From positions 2,046,001 to 2,110,000 of the forward strand of contig NZ_CP186274.1 in NCBI RefSeq assembly GCF_049331405.1: a stretch of DNA of 64,000 nt, read 5' to 3'. The first letter of the stretch is position 1. Each line of letters starts with the position of its first letter. The DNA is from PoT sp049331405. GTDB lineage: Bacteria; Planctomycetota; Planctomycetia; Isosphaerales; Isosphaeraceae. Below, one piece after another: positions 16,554 to 25,486 of the stretch. Made by a program: the position numbers and the translations under genes. The notes under the pieces were generated by a model, which was not told the DNA's origin, did not search any database, and worked only from the letters and a program-made list of their open reading frames with translations.

Positions 16554-17545
16554 GCCCGACCTCGGCCTCCTCAACAGCCCGGCTCGCGGCGGGTCGACCG
16601 ACCCCGCAGGCGCCCGAGATCGACTTCGAGACCGCGCGCGTCAGCGTCATACTCGCGTCGATCGACGCCCGCGAGACGATCCGTCAGAGCGTCGCCGCGT
16701 TCCTCGAGGAAGTCGGGGACCGCGGCGAGGTGATCGTGGTCGACGCCTCGCGCGACGGATCGGCCGACGAGGTCGAGCGGCTCTTCCCTGAGGTCAAGGT
16801 CCTCCGGCGCGACCCGGGCCAGCTCGCCCCCGTACTCTGGCGAGACGGTCTGCTCGAGGCCAATTCGCCACTCGTCGCCTTCTCGACGGCGCAGATGGTC
16901 CCGTCGCCCGGCTGGCTTGACGGGCACCTCCGCTGCATGGCAGACACGGGCGCGGCGGGTGTTGGTGGGCCGATTGAGGCATCTTACCCACTTCCCCCCG
17001 TCGATCGGGCCATCTATCTCCTGCGATACGTCAATTATGGCTATCCGATGGCCAGGTCGGACAAGGCCGAGCCCCCCGGTGATAACGCATTCTATCGCCG
17101 AGAGGCCTTGTTAGGTGTCGCGGAAACTTGGTCAAATGGATTCTGGGAAGTTGAGGTGCATCGTGGCCTCCGTTCTCAGGGCTCGAGGCTTGAGCTGACC
17201 GACGACGCCACCGTCGAATTCCGAGGGGGTTCGCGGTTGTCCGGCCTGATCCGGCAACGCGGGCTCCATGCACGCTATTATGGCGCGTCTCGTGCCGGGC
17301 AGATGGGCCCGGCTCAACGCCTACTCCGCATCCTGACGGCACCGGCGGTCCCATTGGTCTTGCTCCGCAGGATCGCCTCTGCCTTGAACGTTCGCAAGCG
17401 ATCGCTCGTCCCATGGCTCCCGGCCTTGCCGTCGCTCGGGATCCTCCTGACGGCCTGGACGTCGGGCGAGGTTATGGGGACGATGTTCGGTGCCCCAACC
17501 TCGACCCCCGCGTGCCGAGACGCGGTCGGTTTCTTGGAAGGTTGA
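16550..17545 (+). CDS. GT2-like glycosyltransferase
   Basis: 331 residues from an ATG that overlaps the DUF362 stop (ATGA). The GT-A pattern is looser than in the first GT2: VSVILASIDARETIRQSV, then EVIVVDASRDGSADE (ASRDGS in place of DDGSTD), and a substrate-side segment with GDNAFYRREALLG and NGFWEVEVHRGLR. Residues about 255-315 are hydrophobic and may hold one or two membrane segments (LLRILTAPAVPLVLLRRI and LPALPSLGILLTAW). It is probably a membrane-associated sugar transferase of the same pathway. The final stop overlaps no gene; the next starts 25 bases on with its own strong ribosome site. Confidence 0.8.
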   Translation: MSPTSASSTARLAAGRPTPQAPEIDFETARVSVILASIDARETIRQSVAAFLEEVGDRGEVIVVDASRDGSADEVERLFPEVKVLRRDPGQLAPVLWRDGLLEANSPLVAFSTAQMVPSPGWLDGHLRCMADTGAAGVGGPIEASYPLPPVDRAIYLLRYVNYGYPMARSDKAEPPGDNAFYRREALLGVAETWSNGFWEVEVHRGLRSQGSRLELTDDATVEFRGGSRLSGLIRQRGLHARYYGASRAGQMGPAQRLLRILTAPAVPLVLLRRIASALNVRKRSLVPWLPALPSLGILLTAWTSGEVMGTMFGAPTSTPACRDAVGFLEG

Positions 17546-17570
17546 CGCTCACATCGAGGAGGAGGCGCAC

Positions 17571-18674
17571 ATGGTCGCCGACGGACTAGGAGTTGGTTTC
17601 CTGGTGGTGGGCGCGGGTTTCCTCGGGAAGCAGCGGGCCGCCGCCGTCATGGCGAGCCGCGGGTGCCGACTCGTCGCCGTCCACGACAGTAACATCGAGG
17701 CCGCGCGGGCCCTCGCCAGCAAGCATGGGGCGAAGGTCGTCGACGACTACAACGTCGCGCTCGAGAGCGATGATGTCGACGCCGTCATCGTCGCCACCCC
17801 CCACGCCGACCACTACGAGCAGGTCCGCCTCGCCCTCGAGGCCGGCAAGCACGTCCTCTGCGAGAAGCCGCTGACCGTGACGCCGAGCCAGGCCCGGCAC
17901 CTCGCGATCCGTGCCGACGAATTGAAGCTCCGGCTCGCGACCGGCTTCAACCACCGCTTCTACCCCCCGATCCAGAAGGCCCTGGCCCTCGTCGGCGACT
18001 GGGCGATCGGCAAGATCGTCTCGGTCAAGGCGGTCATCGGCCACAAGGCCACCCCCGAGTTCCTCCAGAGCTGGCACACCCAGGTCGAGCGGTCGGGGGG
18101 CGGGACCCTGATGGACAACGGCCCGCACGCCTGCGACCTGATGCGTCGGTTCCTCGGCGAGGTCGTCTCGGCCCAGGGCACCGTGAAGAACACCCTCGAC
18201 CTGCCCTCCGGCTGCGAGTCGGAGGCCACGGCCACCTTCAAAGGGAACGACCGGGGTCAGGGACAGATCCATTCTTCGTGGACCCTCGCCACTGGCTACC
18301 TGACCATCGACATCGAGGGGACCGAAGGGAAGCTGCACGTCGAGACGGCTCCCTGGAAGCTCAACGGCGTCCTGGCAAACGGCCGACGCCTGAGACGCTA
18401 CTACCTCGGCGAGCGGTTCTCCGAGCGTCGGTTCCGCGGCCTCTACGGCTGCGAGCGTTCGTTCGTCCGCGAGCTCGAGTCGTTCGTCGCCAAGCCGAAC
18501 ACCCCGGCCGCCGTGCTCGGCGCCACGGGCTGGGACGGACACCGGACCACCGAGATGATCGACGCCGTCTATCGCTCGGCCGCTGAAGGTGGGGTCGAGG
18601 TTGCCCTCCAGCCGAACCTGCTCCAATTCCCCGCCGAGATGGACGTGCAGGCGTCCTCGGGAGACTGGGCATGA
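17571..18674 (+). CDS. Gfo/Idh/MocA family NAD(P)-dependent oxidoreductase
   Basis: 367 residues from the ATG at 17571, preceded by GAGGAGGAGG. A Rossmann fold begins at once with FLVVGAGFLGKQRA. The family motif CEKPLTVTPSQAR supplies the catalytic lysine, and GGGTLMDNGPHACDLMRRF carries the active-site histidine. There is no Tat or Sec signal, unlike the other family member at 29.6 kb, so this copy is cytoplasmic. In a glycan cluster it most likely oxidises or reduces a nucleotide-activated sugar, for example on the way to an aminosugar or uronate. Its stop overlaps the deacetylase start (ATGA). Confidence 0.9.
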   Translation: MVADGLGVGFLVVGAGFLGKQRAAAVMASRGCRLVAVHDSNIEAARALASKHGAKVVDDYNVALESDDVDAVIVATPHADHYEQVRLALEAGKHVLCEKPLTVTPSQARHLAIRADELKLRLATGFNHRFYPPIQKALALVGDWAIGKIVSVKAVIGHKATPEFLQSWHTQVERSGGGTLMDNGPHACDLMRRFLGEVVSAQGTVKNTLDLPSGCESEATATFKGNDRGQGQIHSSWTLATGYLTIDIEGTEGKLHVETAPWKLNGVLANGRRLRRYYLGERFSERRFRGLYGCERSFVRELESFVAKPNTPAAVLGATGWDGHRTTEMIDAVYRSAAEGGVEVALQPNLLQFPAEMDVQASSGDWA

Positions 18675-19492
18675 CGAAGGCCGGCCTCCCGGTCCTCACC
18701 TACCACGCGATCGACCGCCGCGGCTCCGTCACCTCGACGGAGCCGACCCGGTTCGACGAAACCTTGCATGCCTTCGATGAGGCCGGGTTTCGCTGCGTGG
18801 ACCTGGAGGGCTGGATCGCCGCCGGCCGGCCCGCGCTCGATCGGGCCTACGCGATCACTTTCGACGACGGTCTCAGCTCTATGGCCCATGCGGCGGAGTC
18901 GCTCGCTCGCTATCGGGCGACGGCCACCGTCTTCCTCGTCACCGGCCGGATCGGCGAGGACAATGACTGGCCGGGGCAACCGGGCTGGGTCCCTCGTGAG
19001 CGGTTGCTCGACTGGTCCGAGATCGAGTCGCTCCGGGCTTATGGCTTTCGCTTCGCGGCCCACGGCGAATCGCATGCGAAGCTCGACGACCTCGACGATG
19101 CCACATTAGTTGATGAAATCAGCCGCAGCCGCCTGGCCCTTGAGGACCACCTCGGCGCACCTTGCCGGCTCTTTGCTTATCCCTACGGTGCGGCCTCGGC
19201 TCGCGTACGACGCGCCGTCGCGGAACACTTCGAGGCCGCCTTCACGACGCGGCTCGACCTGGCCAGGGCCGCAGAGTCGCCGCATCGGATCTCGCGGATC
19301 GATGCCTTCTATCTCCGCGACGACGCCGTTGTAAACCGAATCATCGCGGGACGCTGCCAGGCCTGGCTCGATGGCCGCCGGGCGTTGCGCGAGTTCCGAC
19401 ACCTCGTGACTCACCCCTTCGCGAAGCTCGCCGATACCCTGGCGAACCACGCCCGGCAGGACGCCGGACTGGCCCTACGCCGATCGGCCTAG
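18671..19492 (+). CDS. NodB-type polysaccharide deacetylase
   Basis: 273 residues, overlapping the oxidoreductase stop by ATGA. Carbohydrate esterase family 4 motifs are in order: TYHAI, the catalytic/metal pair in ITFDDG (Asp65-Asp66), the metal histidines in HGESH (131 and 135), and the motif 3 equivalent AYPYG near 170. No signal peptide is visible, so it probably acts in the cytoplasm on a sugar nucleotide or lipid-linked intermediate, removing an N-acetyl group. Together with the oxidoreductase upstream, it suggests that a modified amino sugar is made here. Confidence 0.88.
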   Translation: MTKAGLPVLTYHAIDRRGSVTSTEPTRFDETLHAFDEAGFRCVDLEGWIAAGRPALDRAYAITFDDGLSSMAHAAESLARYRATATVFLVTGRIGEDNDWPGQPGWVPRERLLDWSEIESLRAYGFRFAAHGESHAKLDDLDDATLVDEISRSRLALEDHLGAPCRLFAYPYGAASARVRRAVAEHFEAAFTTRLDLARAAESPHRISRIDAFYLRDDAVVNRIIAGRCQAWLDGRRALREFRHLVTHPFAKLADTLANHARQDAGLALRRSA

Positions 19493-19596
19493 GCTTCGCT
19501 CCTGAGTTTGCACACATCTACAGCGATTTCACACCTCGACGCCTCGATCGGTCCCATCACCGCGACGTGTTGTCCATTTGTTTGATCGTTGGAACC

Positions 19597-20622
19597 ATGA
19601 AAACAGAGACAATGGCCGTAAGGGATTGCGCCTGCGTCTGCCCGGCCTGCCACGCCGGGCTCGCGGCCGGGGACGATTGCCTCGTCTGCTTCTCCTGCGA
19701 CCGGACCTATCGCGACGTCGCGGGCATGCCCGACCTCCGGCTCGGCTCGGACCGGTATTTGAGCCTCGAGGCCGAGCGGGCCAAGGCCGAGCGGCTCCAC
19801 GCGATCGGGGCCGACACCGACCTCCGAGGCGCGGCCGAGGCCTACTACGCGATGACCGACGACGTCGTCGACGCCCGTCGCGACCGCTTCCTCCGCCACA
19901 TCGGCATGGCCGAATTCCGGGGCGAGGCCTTGTACTCGCTCCTGCCTCAAAAGGGTCGGATCCTCGAGGTCGGCTGCGGCACCGGCGGCCTGCTCGTGCC
20001 CGCGCTCCGAGGCGGGCGCTCAATCGTCGGCGTCGACATCGCCTCGCGCTGGCTGGTCGTCGCCCGCAGGCGGTTGCGCGACCACGGCCTGGATACGGAA
20101 CTCGTCGCCGCCTCGGCCGAGACCTTGCCCTGGCCCGATGCCTCGTTCGACGTGATCGTGGCCGACAGCCTGCTCGAGCACGTGGACAACCCGATCCTCG
20201 CGCTCAGGGAGTGGAGGCGCGTCCTGAAGCCTGGCGGATCCCTGATCGTCTGGTCGCCGAACCGACGTACCCTGACCGTCGACCCGCACGTCGGCCTCTG
20301 GGGAATCGGCTGGCTGCCGCGATCTCTGGTACCGGGCTATCTCCGCCTCCGGGGCAAGGACGTCTGGCCGCCGCACACCCTTTCCGCCCGAGAAGCGGGG
20401 GGACTGGCGAGGGCCGCCGGCCTAGATGCGGTCCGCGTCGGCCCGGCGACGATCCCCGACGACTGGTCGCGACGCCTGCCGAAGCGGCTTAGCCAGGCCT
20501 GCCGGGTCTATTCCACGATGCGGGCGAACGTGCTCACGCGGGGCCTCTTGCAGGAGATCGGCCCGCTCTGGGAGTTGCGTGCAGCGAAGTCCAGGCCCGG
20601 GCTCGAAGGGGATTCGGAATGA
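19597..20622 (+). CDS. Zinc-ribbon plus class I SAM methyltransferase
   Basis: 341 residues. The N-terminus carries a four-cysteine ribbon (CPAC at 15-18 and CFSC at 31-34) of the Trm112p-like type often placed before methyltransferases. The class I core follows: ILEVGCGTGGLL (S-adenosylmethionine loop I), an acidic end to strand 2 (VGVDIAS), SFDVIVADSLLEHVDNP, and LKPGGSLIVWSPN. It probably methylates a sugar or lipid intermediate of the cluster. The ATG at 19597 is used; another at 19612 would shorten it by five residues. Its stop overlaps the flippase start (ATGA). Confidence 0.85.
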   Translation: MKTETMAVRDCACVCPACHAGLAAGDDCLVCFSCDRTYRDVAGMPDLRLGSDRYLSLEAERAKAERLHAIGADTDLRGAAEAYYAMTDDVVDARRDRFLRHIGMAEFRGEALYSLLPQKGRILEVGCGTGGLLVPALRGGRSIVGVDIASRWLVVARRRLRDHGLDTELVAASAETLPWPDASFDVIVADSLLEHVDNPILALREWRRVLKPGGSLIVWSPNRRTLTVDPHVGLWGIGWLPRSLVPGYLRLRGKDVWPPHTLSAREAGGLARAAGLDAVRVGPATIPDDWSRRLPKRLSQACRVYSTMRANVLTRGLLQEIGPLWELRAAKSRPGLEGDSE

Positions 20623-21932
20623 GCCTGGCCCCTCTCCGGGTGTCCGCGCCGGCAGTCCGGCGTGAGGCGGATCCGGCCCTGGCCTCGCCGCGCTCGATGG
20701 GCCTGCGGTGGGTCATGGCGGCCGAGATGTTCGCCAGCGCCCTGGGGTTCGGGGTGATGGTCCAGATGGCGCGCAGGCTTGGGCCCGAGAGCTTCGCCCG
20801 GGTCGAGTACGCCTCGGCGGTCGCCGCCTGGCTGCTGGTGATCGTCAGGGGGGGCGTCGACGTGATCGTCGCCCGCGAGGCCGCGCGCAGACCACGGCTG
20901 ATCGCCCCGCTGACCGACGCCCTGATCGGGCTCCGCTGCCTGGCGGCGCTCCTCGGCTACCTCATCGTCCTGGTCTTCGCGGCGATTGCAGGGCAGGGGA
21001 GGGGCACGGCGCTGGCCATGGTGGGGCTCATGCTCTTCCCGTCGGCCTGGGTCGCCGACGTGGGCCTCCGCGCGCTCGGGCATCTCAGGCTGGTCGCCCT
21101 GGCGCAGGCAGTTCGCGTGACCGGCTATGCCGCGGCCGTCGCCTGCCTCGTCCGAGGTCCCGGCGACACACTGGCCGCCGCCTGCTGCATGGTCGCCGCC
21201 GAGGTCTTCGGCTCGCTCGTGCCGCTGGCCTGGCATGCCCGTCAGTACGGCTTCCCCCACCCCCGATTCCGCCGCCGGGCCTGGACGATCCTGGCACATC
21301 GAGGCGCGATCGCGGGCCTGATCCGCTTCGGCCGGGTCACGCTCTACGGCGCCGACTTGCTGGCCCTTGGCTGGTGGGCGGGGGCCGAGCTTGGTCCCTA
21401 TGCCGCCGGGCGTCGGATCGTCTTCGGGCTCGTGGGGCTCGGCCTGGTCATTCCTGCTTCGCTCGCCCCGGCGATCGCGAGGCGCTGGGCGTGCGGGTCG
21501 GAACTTGCCAGGGAACTCGTCGAGGACGCGATCGCCAAGGTCTGGGCGTTCAGCATCCCCGCCGCGGCGGCGCTCATGCTCACGGCCGGATACTGGATGC
21601 CCCTGATCTTCGGCGACGGCTATCGCGAAGGGGGGCCTTACCTCGCCCTGATCGCGGCCAGGCTCCCGTTCCTGCTGACCGCGAGCCTGATCCAGTCGGC
21701 GATCGTCTCCTGCCGCCGCGAGACCTGGGTGCTCGATCAGATGATCGGCCTGCTCGTCCTGGCGATCGTCTTCGTGCCGCTGGCCGTCGCCTGGGGCGGC
21801 CCCTGGGGGGTCGGCTGGGTCTCCCTGATCCTCGAGGTCATCGCGGCGCTCGGGAGTTATCGGATGCTGGGATGCCTCGGGCTTTCCCCGCGCTGGAAAG
21901 AGTGGCAAGGACGTCGGGAGGTCGCACGATGA
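20619..21932 (+). CDS. Wzx-like polysaccharide flippase (MATE/MVF-type)
   Basis: 437 residues, almost entirely hydrophobic, with about 12 predicted membrane helices and the early family pattern AAEMFASALGFGVMVQMARRLGPESFARVEYA. Proteins of this kind move undecaprenyl-linked oligosaccharides across the inner membrane. Helices are separated by short Arg-rich loops. Overlaps at both ends (ATGA with the methyltransferases before and after) tie it to the surrounding glycan genes. No Wzy polymerase or Wzz chain-length protein is seen in the window, so the exported glycan may be a short unit rather than a polymer. Confidence 0.85.
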   Translation: MSLAPLRVSAPAVRREADPALASPRSMGLRWVMAAEMFASALGFGVMVQMARRLGPESFARVEYASAVAAWLLVIVRGGVDVIVAREAARRPRLIAPLTDALIGLRCLAALLGYLIVLVFAAIAGQGRGTALAMVGLMLFPSAWVADVGLRALGHLRLVALAQAVRVTGYAAAVACLVRGPGDTLAAACCMVAAEVFGSLVPLAWHARQYGFPHPRFRRRAWTILAHRGAIAGLIRFGRVTLYGADLLALGWWAGAELGPYAAGRRIVFGLVGLGLVIPASLAPAIARRWACGSELARELVEDAIAKVWAFSIPAAAALMLTAGYWMPLIFGDGYREGGPYLALIAARLPFLLTASLIQSAIVSCRRETWVLDQMIGLLVLAIVFVPLAVAWGGPWGVGWVSLILEVIAALGSYRMLGCLGLSPRWKEWQGRREVAR

Positions 21933-22762
21933 CGTTGGGACTCGCCATCGAGGATCCTGCCTACTTCGACCGCCTCGCGCAGGTCGAGGTCGAGCACTGG
22001 TGGTCGCGCGGGATGTGGCGGCTCGGGGCCTACTGGCTCGATCAGACCCTGGCACACCGGAACGGCCTCGACGCCCTCGACGTCGGCTGCGGCACGGGCT
22101 TCACCATGCTCCGTCTCCGCGACCGGCCCGAGATCCGGGAGGTCTTCGGCCTCGACCCGAGTATCGACGCCCTCGAGCACGCTCGTCGTCTCCACGACAT
22201 GCCCCTGCATCGGGGGTCCGCCCTGGATTTGCCTTTTGAAGACGACTCGTTCGACGTCGTCACCTCATTCGACGTGCTCCAGCACCTCCCCGATGGCGGG
22301 GATCGCCGGGCGGTCGACGAGATGCGCCGGGTGCTCAGGCCGGGGGGGATCGCCCTGATCCGCTCCAATGGCCGCGCCCCCTGGAATTCGAGGCCGACGA
22401 AGGATCCGAGCTACCGGCTCCGCGACCTGACCGACCTCTTCGCCGAAGCCGGATTCCGGGTCCGGCACGCGAGCTACGCCAATTGCCTGCCGGCCCTGGC
22501 GCAGGAGTTACGAGGGCACCTGCCGCGGCTCTCGCGAGGTCGTCCCGGCCATCCTTCGGGGGGAGGCCTGCAAATTCGTCTTCCCCATCCCGGCATAAAC
22601 CGGATGATGGGCGCCGTCTCGGGCATGGAAGCCTGGGTCGCCGGGGCCTGCGGGGTCCCACTCCCCTACGGACACAGCACGATGCTGCTCGCCGAGCTTG
22701 ATTCCAGGACGAATCTTCAGGAAACTCCCGAGCCTACCAGTGCTACTGGGAGGCTCGGCTGA
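21929..22762 (+). CDS. Class I SAM-dependent methyltransferase
   Basis: 277 residues. The core motifs are ALDVGCGTGFTMLRL (S-adenosylmethionine loop), FGLDPSIDALEHARR, FDVVTSFDVLQHL and VLRPGGIALIRSNG. The N-terminus with VEHWWSRGMWRLG is typical of methyltransferases in glycan clusters. It differs from the first methyltransferase in having no zinc ribbon. Start and stop overlap the flippase and the next glycosyltransferase (ATGA and TGATG). The substrate is probably a sugar hydroxyl or a lipid-linked intermediate. Confidence 0.86.
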   Translation: MTLGLAIEDPAYFDRLAQVEVEHWWSRGMWRLGAYWLDQTLAHRNGLDALDVGCGTGFTMLRLRDRPEIREVFGLDPSIDALEHARRLHDMPLHRGSALDLPFEDDSFDVVTSFDVLQHLPDGGDRRAVDEMRRVLRPGGIALIRSNGRAPWNSRPTKDPSYRLRDLTDLFAEAGFRVRHASYANCLPALAQELRGHLPRLSRGRPGHPSGGGLQIRLPHPGINRMMGAVSGMEAWVAGACGVPLPYGHSTMLLAELDSRTNLQETPEPTSATGRLG

Positions 22763-24018
22763 TGCGGATCGGCATCGACGGGAGCTGCCTGGCGAATCGC
22801 CGAGGCTTCGGCCGCTTCGCCCGCCAGACGCTCGAGGCCCTGGCCCGCACTCCGAGCGCGCACGAGTTCGTCGTCTTCATCGACGGGCCGTCCGCCCCGC
22901 ACGTCTCGGTCCCGGATCGGTTCGAGACGGTGGTGGTCGACGTGGGCGAGGCCCCGACCGCGGCCGCCTCCGCCGCGGGGCGACGCCGACTCCGCGACAT
23001 GCTGGCCATGGGCCGCGCCGTCGCCGGGGCGGGTCTCGACCTCGTCTACTTCCCGGCGACCTACAGCTTCTTCCCGGTCTGGAACGTCAAGCACGTCGTC
23101 GTCACGATGCACGACACCCTGGCTCTCGCCCACCCCGACCTCGTCTTCCCGAGCCGGGCCGGGCGCATCGCCTGGGCGCTCAAGGAGCACGCCGCGGGCC
23201 TCTGGGCGGACAGGATCGTCACCGTCTCCGAGTCGGCTCGCCGCGACCTGCGCGACTGGTTCCGCTGGGAGGCCGACCGCATCGATGTCGTCACCGAGGG
23301 GCCCGACGCCGTCTTCCGTCCCGCACCATCGGATGCGGAATCGGACAGGGTCCTCGCAAAGTACGGCATCGAGCCGGGCACGCCGTACCTGCTCTATGTC
23401 GGCGGCCTGAGCCCGCACAAGAACTTGCCGAGGCTGATCGAGGCCTTCGCCGCGGGGGCTCCCGAGTCGTTCCGCCTCGTGCTGGTCGGCGACATCAGCG
23501 ACGTCTTCCACACGCACATCCCCGTGCTGAGGGCAACCGTGGCGCGCCTCGGTCTCGAGGGTCGGGTCCACTTCCCGGGGTTCGTCCCCGACGAGCCGCT
23601 GGTGCATCTCTACAGCCGGGCGTACGCGCTGGCGCAGCCGTCTCTGATGGAAGGCTTCGGCCTGCCCCCCGTCGAGGCGATGGCCTGCGGGACGCCGATC
23701 CTGAGCAGCACGGCCGGATCCTTGCCGGAGGTCGTCGGCGAGGCCGGCGTCTTCTTCGACCCGCTCGACCTCGACGCGATGACCCGCGTCCTCCGCGACT
23801 TCTGCGCGAACCCGGCGGCACGAGATCGTCTGGCTGCGGTTGCGCTCGAGAGGTCGAATCGCTTCACCTGGGACGCCGCCGCGGCGTCTCTCCTGAAGAC
23901 ATTCGGGTCATTCGAACCGAAACACCCGGCTCGTATCCATCGCGCACATCATGCAACGCCCATTCATGCGGGAACGCCCGCGAAGATTCCCGATCGGGCC
24001 GGGGCCTCCCCGGCCTGA
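22762..24018 (+). CDS. GT4 family glycosyltransferase
   Basis: 418 residues with the GT-B fold. It opens with IGIDGSCLANRRGFGRFA, in which a glycine-rich loop follows the first strand. The C-terminal Rossmann domain carries LLYVGGLSPHKNLPRLIEAF and the donor-binding EGFGLPPVEAMACGTPI with the E-x7-E pattern of family 4. The last 40 residues are a Pro/Ala/His-rich tail. It shares layout with the convergent GT4 at 25.5-26.6 kb, including the same kind of opening, so the two may be old duplicates. It starts by a TGATG overlap with the methyltransferase. Confidence 0.9.
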   Translation: MRIGIDGSCLANRRGFGRFARQTLEALARTPSAHEFVVFIDGPSAPHVSVPDRFETVVVDVGEAPTAAASAAGRRRLRDMLAMGRAVAGAGLDLVYFPATYSFFPVWNVKHVVVTMHDTLALAHPDLVFPSRAGRIAWALKEHAAGLWADRIVTVSESARRDLRDWFRWEADRIDVVTEGPDAVFRPAPSDAESDRVLAKYGIEPGTPYLLYVGGLSPHKNLPRLIEAFAAGAPESFRLVLVGDISDVFHTHIPVLRATVARLGLEGRVHFPGFVPDEPLVHLYSRAYALAQPSLMEGFGLPPVEAMACGTPILSSTAGSLPEVVGEAGVFFDPLDLDAMTRVLRDFCANPAARDRLAAVALERSNRFTWDAAAASLLKTFGSFEPKHPARIHRAHHATPIHAGTPAKIPDRAGASPA

Positions 24019-24169
24019 GTGACAGGACCGCTATCCCTGCTTGTCGATGGCCATTGGTGGCACCTATTCCAGGAAGGTTGCGAGTGCGAGTCATGCGTGC
24101 TAACACTGCCCGCGAAGTACGCGCGATCGCAAACGCCTGCATTTTTCCGACGCGACTGGGGAAGTCGGC

Positions 24170-25486
24170 ATGAAATTCTGCATGCTCACGACGTTTTTCG
24201 GCACGCACAGCTTCGGGGGCGACGCGGCGTTCGTCGATCGCCTCTCGCGTGCCCTGGCGCGTCAGGGCCATGAGGTGCACGTGATCCACTGTCGCGACGC
24301 ATTCGAAGCGTCGCGCGGCGATCAGACCCCCAGGCCGTACGAGCCCCCCCCGGGCGTCGTGATCCACCCGCTGGAGAGCCGCGTCGGCACGCTCTCGCCG
24401 CTGGCTACGCACCAGACCGGCTACCCCTTCTTCAAGGCCCAGGCGATCAAGAAGATCCTGCGCCGGGTCCAGCCGGACGTGGTCCACTTCCACAACCTCT
24501 CGCTGATCGGCGGCCCAGGCCTGCTGAAGATGCCGATTCCCGGCGCGGTCAAATTCATGACGGCCCACGAACATTGGCTGGTCTGCCCGCAACACGTCCT
24601 CTGGAAGTTCGACGAGCGGATCTGCGAGCGCGAGGAGTGCATCAAGTGCTGCGCCCAGGCCAAGCGGCCTCCGCAGCTCTGGCGCAGGACATCCCTGATG
24701 CGACGCTCACTCGCGGCCCTCGACGCCCTGATCTGTCCGAGCCAATCGACGCTCGAGGAGCACGCCCGGCGCGGCATCGTGGCCCCGATGACGCACCTGC
24801 CGTACTTCCTGCCCCACGACTACACGGGGCTGCCCCAGGCCCCGACGCTCCGCCCGTCTCGCCCCTACATCGCGGCGGCGGGCCGGCTCGAGAAGATCAA
24901 GGGGTTCCAGGACGTCATCGACGTCATGAAGCAGCTCCCGGGCCTCGACCTCCGGATCGCCGGCTCCGGCCAGTACGAGGACGCCCTCCGCTACCGGGCC
25001 AGGGGCCTCGACAACGTCCGCTTCGAGGGCCGGCTCGACGCCGCCCGCGTCGCGGCCCTCTTCCGAGGGGCCCGCGCCGTGGTCGTGCCCTCGCTCGTCT
25101 TCGAGACTTTTGGCTACGTCGTCCTCGAGGCCTTCGCCGAGCGCTGCCCGGTGATCGTCCGCGACCTCGGGGCCTTGCCCGGCCTCGTGGAAGAGAGCGA
25201 CGGCGGCCTCGTGTTCAACTCCCCCGAGAGCCTCGTCGCCTCCATCAAGCGCCTGGCCGATGACGACCGCCTCCGTCGGATCATGGGGGAGAACGGCCAC
25301 AAATCCCGCCTGGGAATCTGGTCCGAGGAGGAGCACCTCGACCGCTACTTCGCCCTCATCGAAGAGCACCAAGGACGCAAACGGGTCCGCCTGGATCGGC
25401 CGCACTCGCCGTTCCGACGACGGTCCCGCCCCCTGTCGAAGGAGACGGCCTCGTCGCAGGATCATGAGATCCTGGCCGAGGCCTGA
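24170..25486 (+). CDS. GT4 family glycosyltransferase with Cys-rich insert
   Basis: 438 residues. Its N-terminal domain starts with FCMLTTFFGTHSFGGDAAFV and includes the EVHVIHC strand and DVVHFHNLS. A cysteine-rich insert follows (about 144-165, six cysteines, including CEREECIKCC), which occurs in a subset of family 4 enzymes. The C-terminal domain has AAAGRLEKIKGFQDVIDV and ETFGYVVLEAFAERCPVIV. It follows the previous GT4 after a 151-base gap without overlap, so it may be less tightly coupled. Its last 25 bases overlap the end of the convergent GT4 gene. Confidence 0.9.
   Translation: MKFCMLTTFFGTHSFGGDAAFVDRLSRALARQGHEVHVIHCRDAFEASRGDQTPRPYEPPPGVVIHPLESRVGTLSPLATHQTGYPFFKAQAIKKILRRVQPDVVHFHNLSLIGGPGLLKMPIPGAVKFMTAHEHWLVCPQHVLWKFDERICEREECIKCCAQAKRPPQLWRRTSLMRRSLAALDALICPSQSTLEEHARRGIVAPMTHLPYFLPHDYTGLPQAPTLRPSRPYIAAAGRLEKIKGFQDVIDVMKQLPGLDLRIAGSGQYEDALRYRARGLDNVRFEGRLDAARVAALFRGARAVVVPSLVFETFGYVVLEAFAERCPVIVRDLGALPGLVEESDGGLVFNSPESLVASIKRLADDDRLRRIMGENGHKSRLGIWSEEEHLDRYFALIEEHQGRKRVRLDRPHSPFRRRSRPLSKETASSQDHEILAEA

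Noticed and set aside
20508..22055. Open frame of 515 codons antisense to the flippase
   Set aside because: Mirror of a G/C-rich gene; product is Asp/Arg/Pro-rich and not protein-like.
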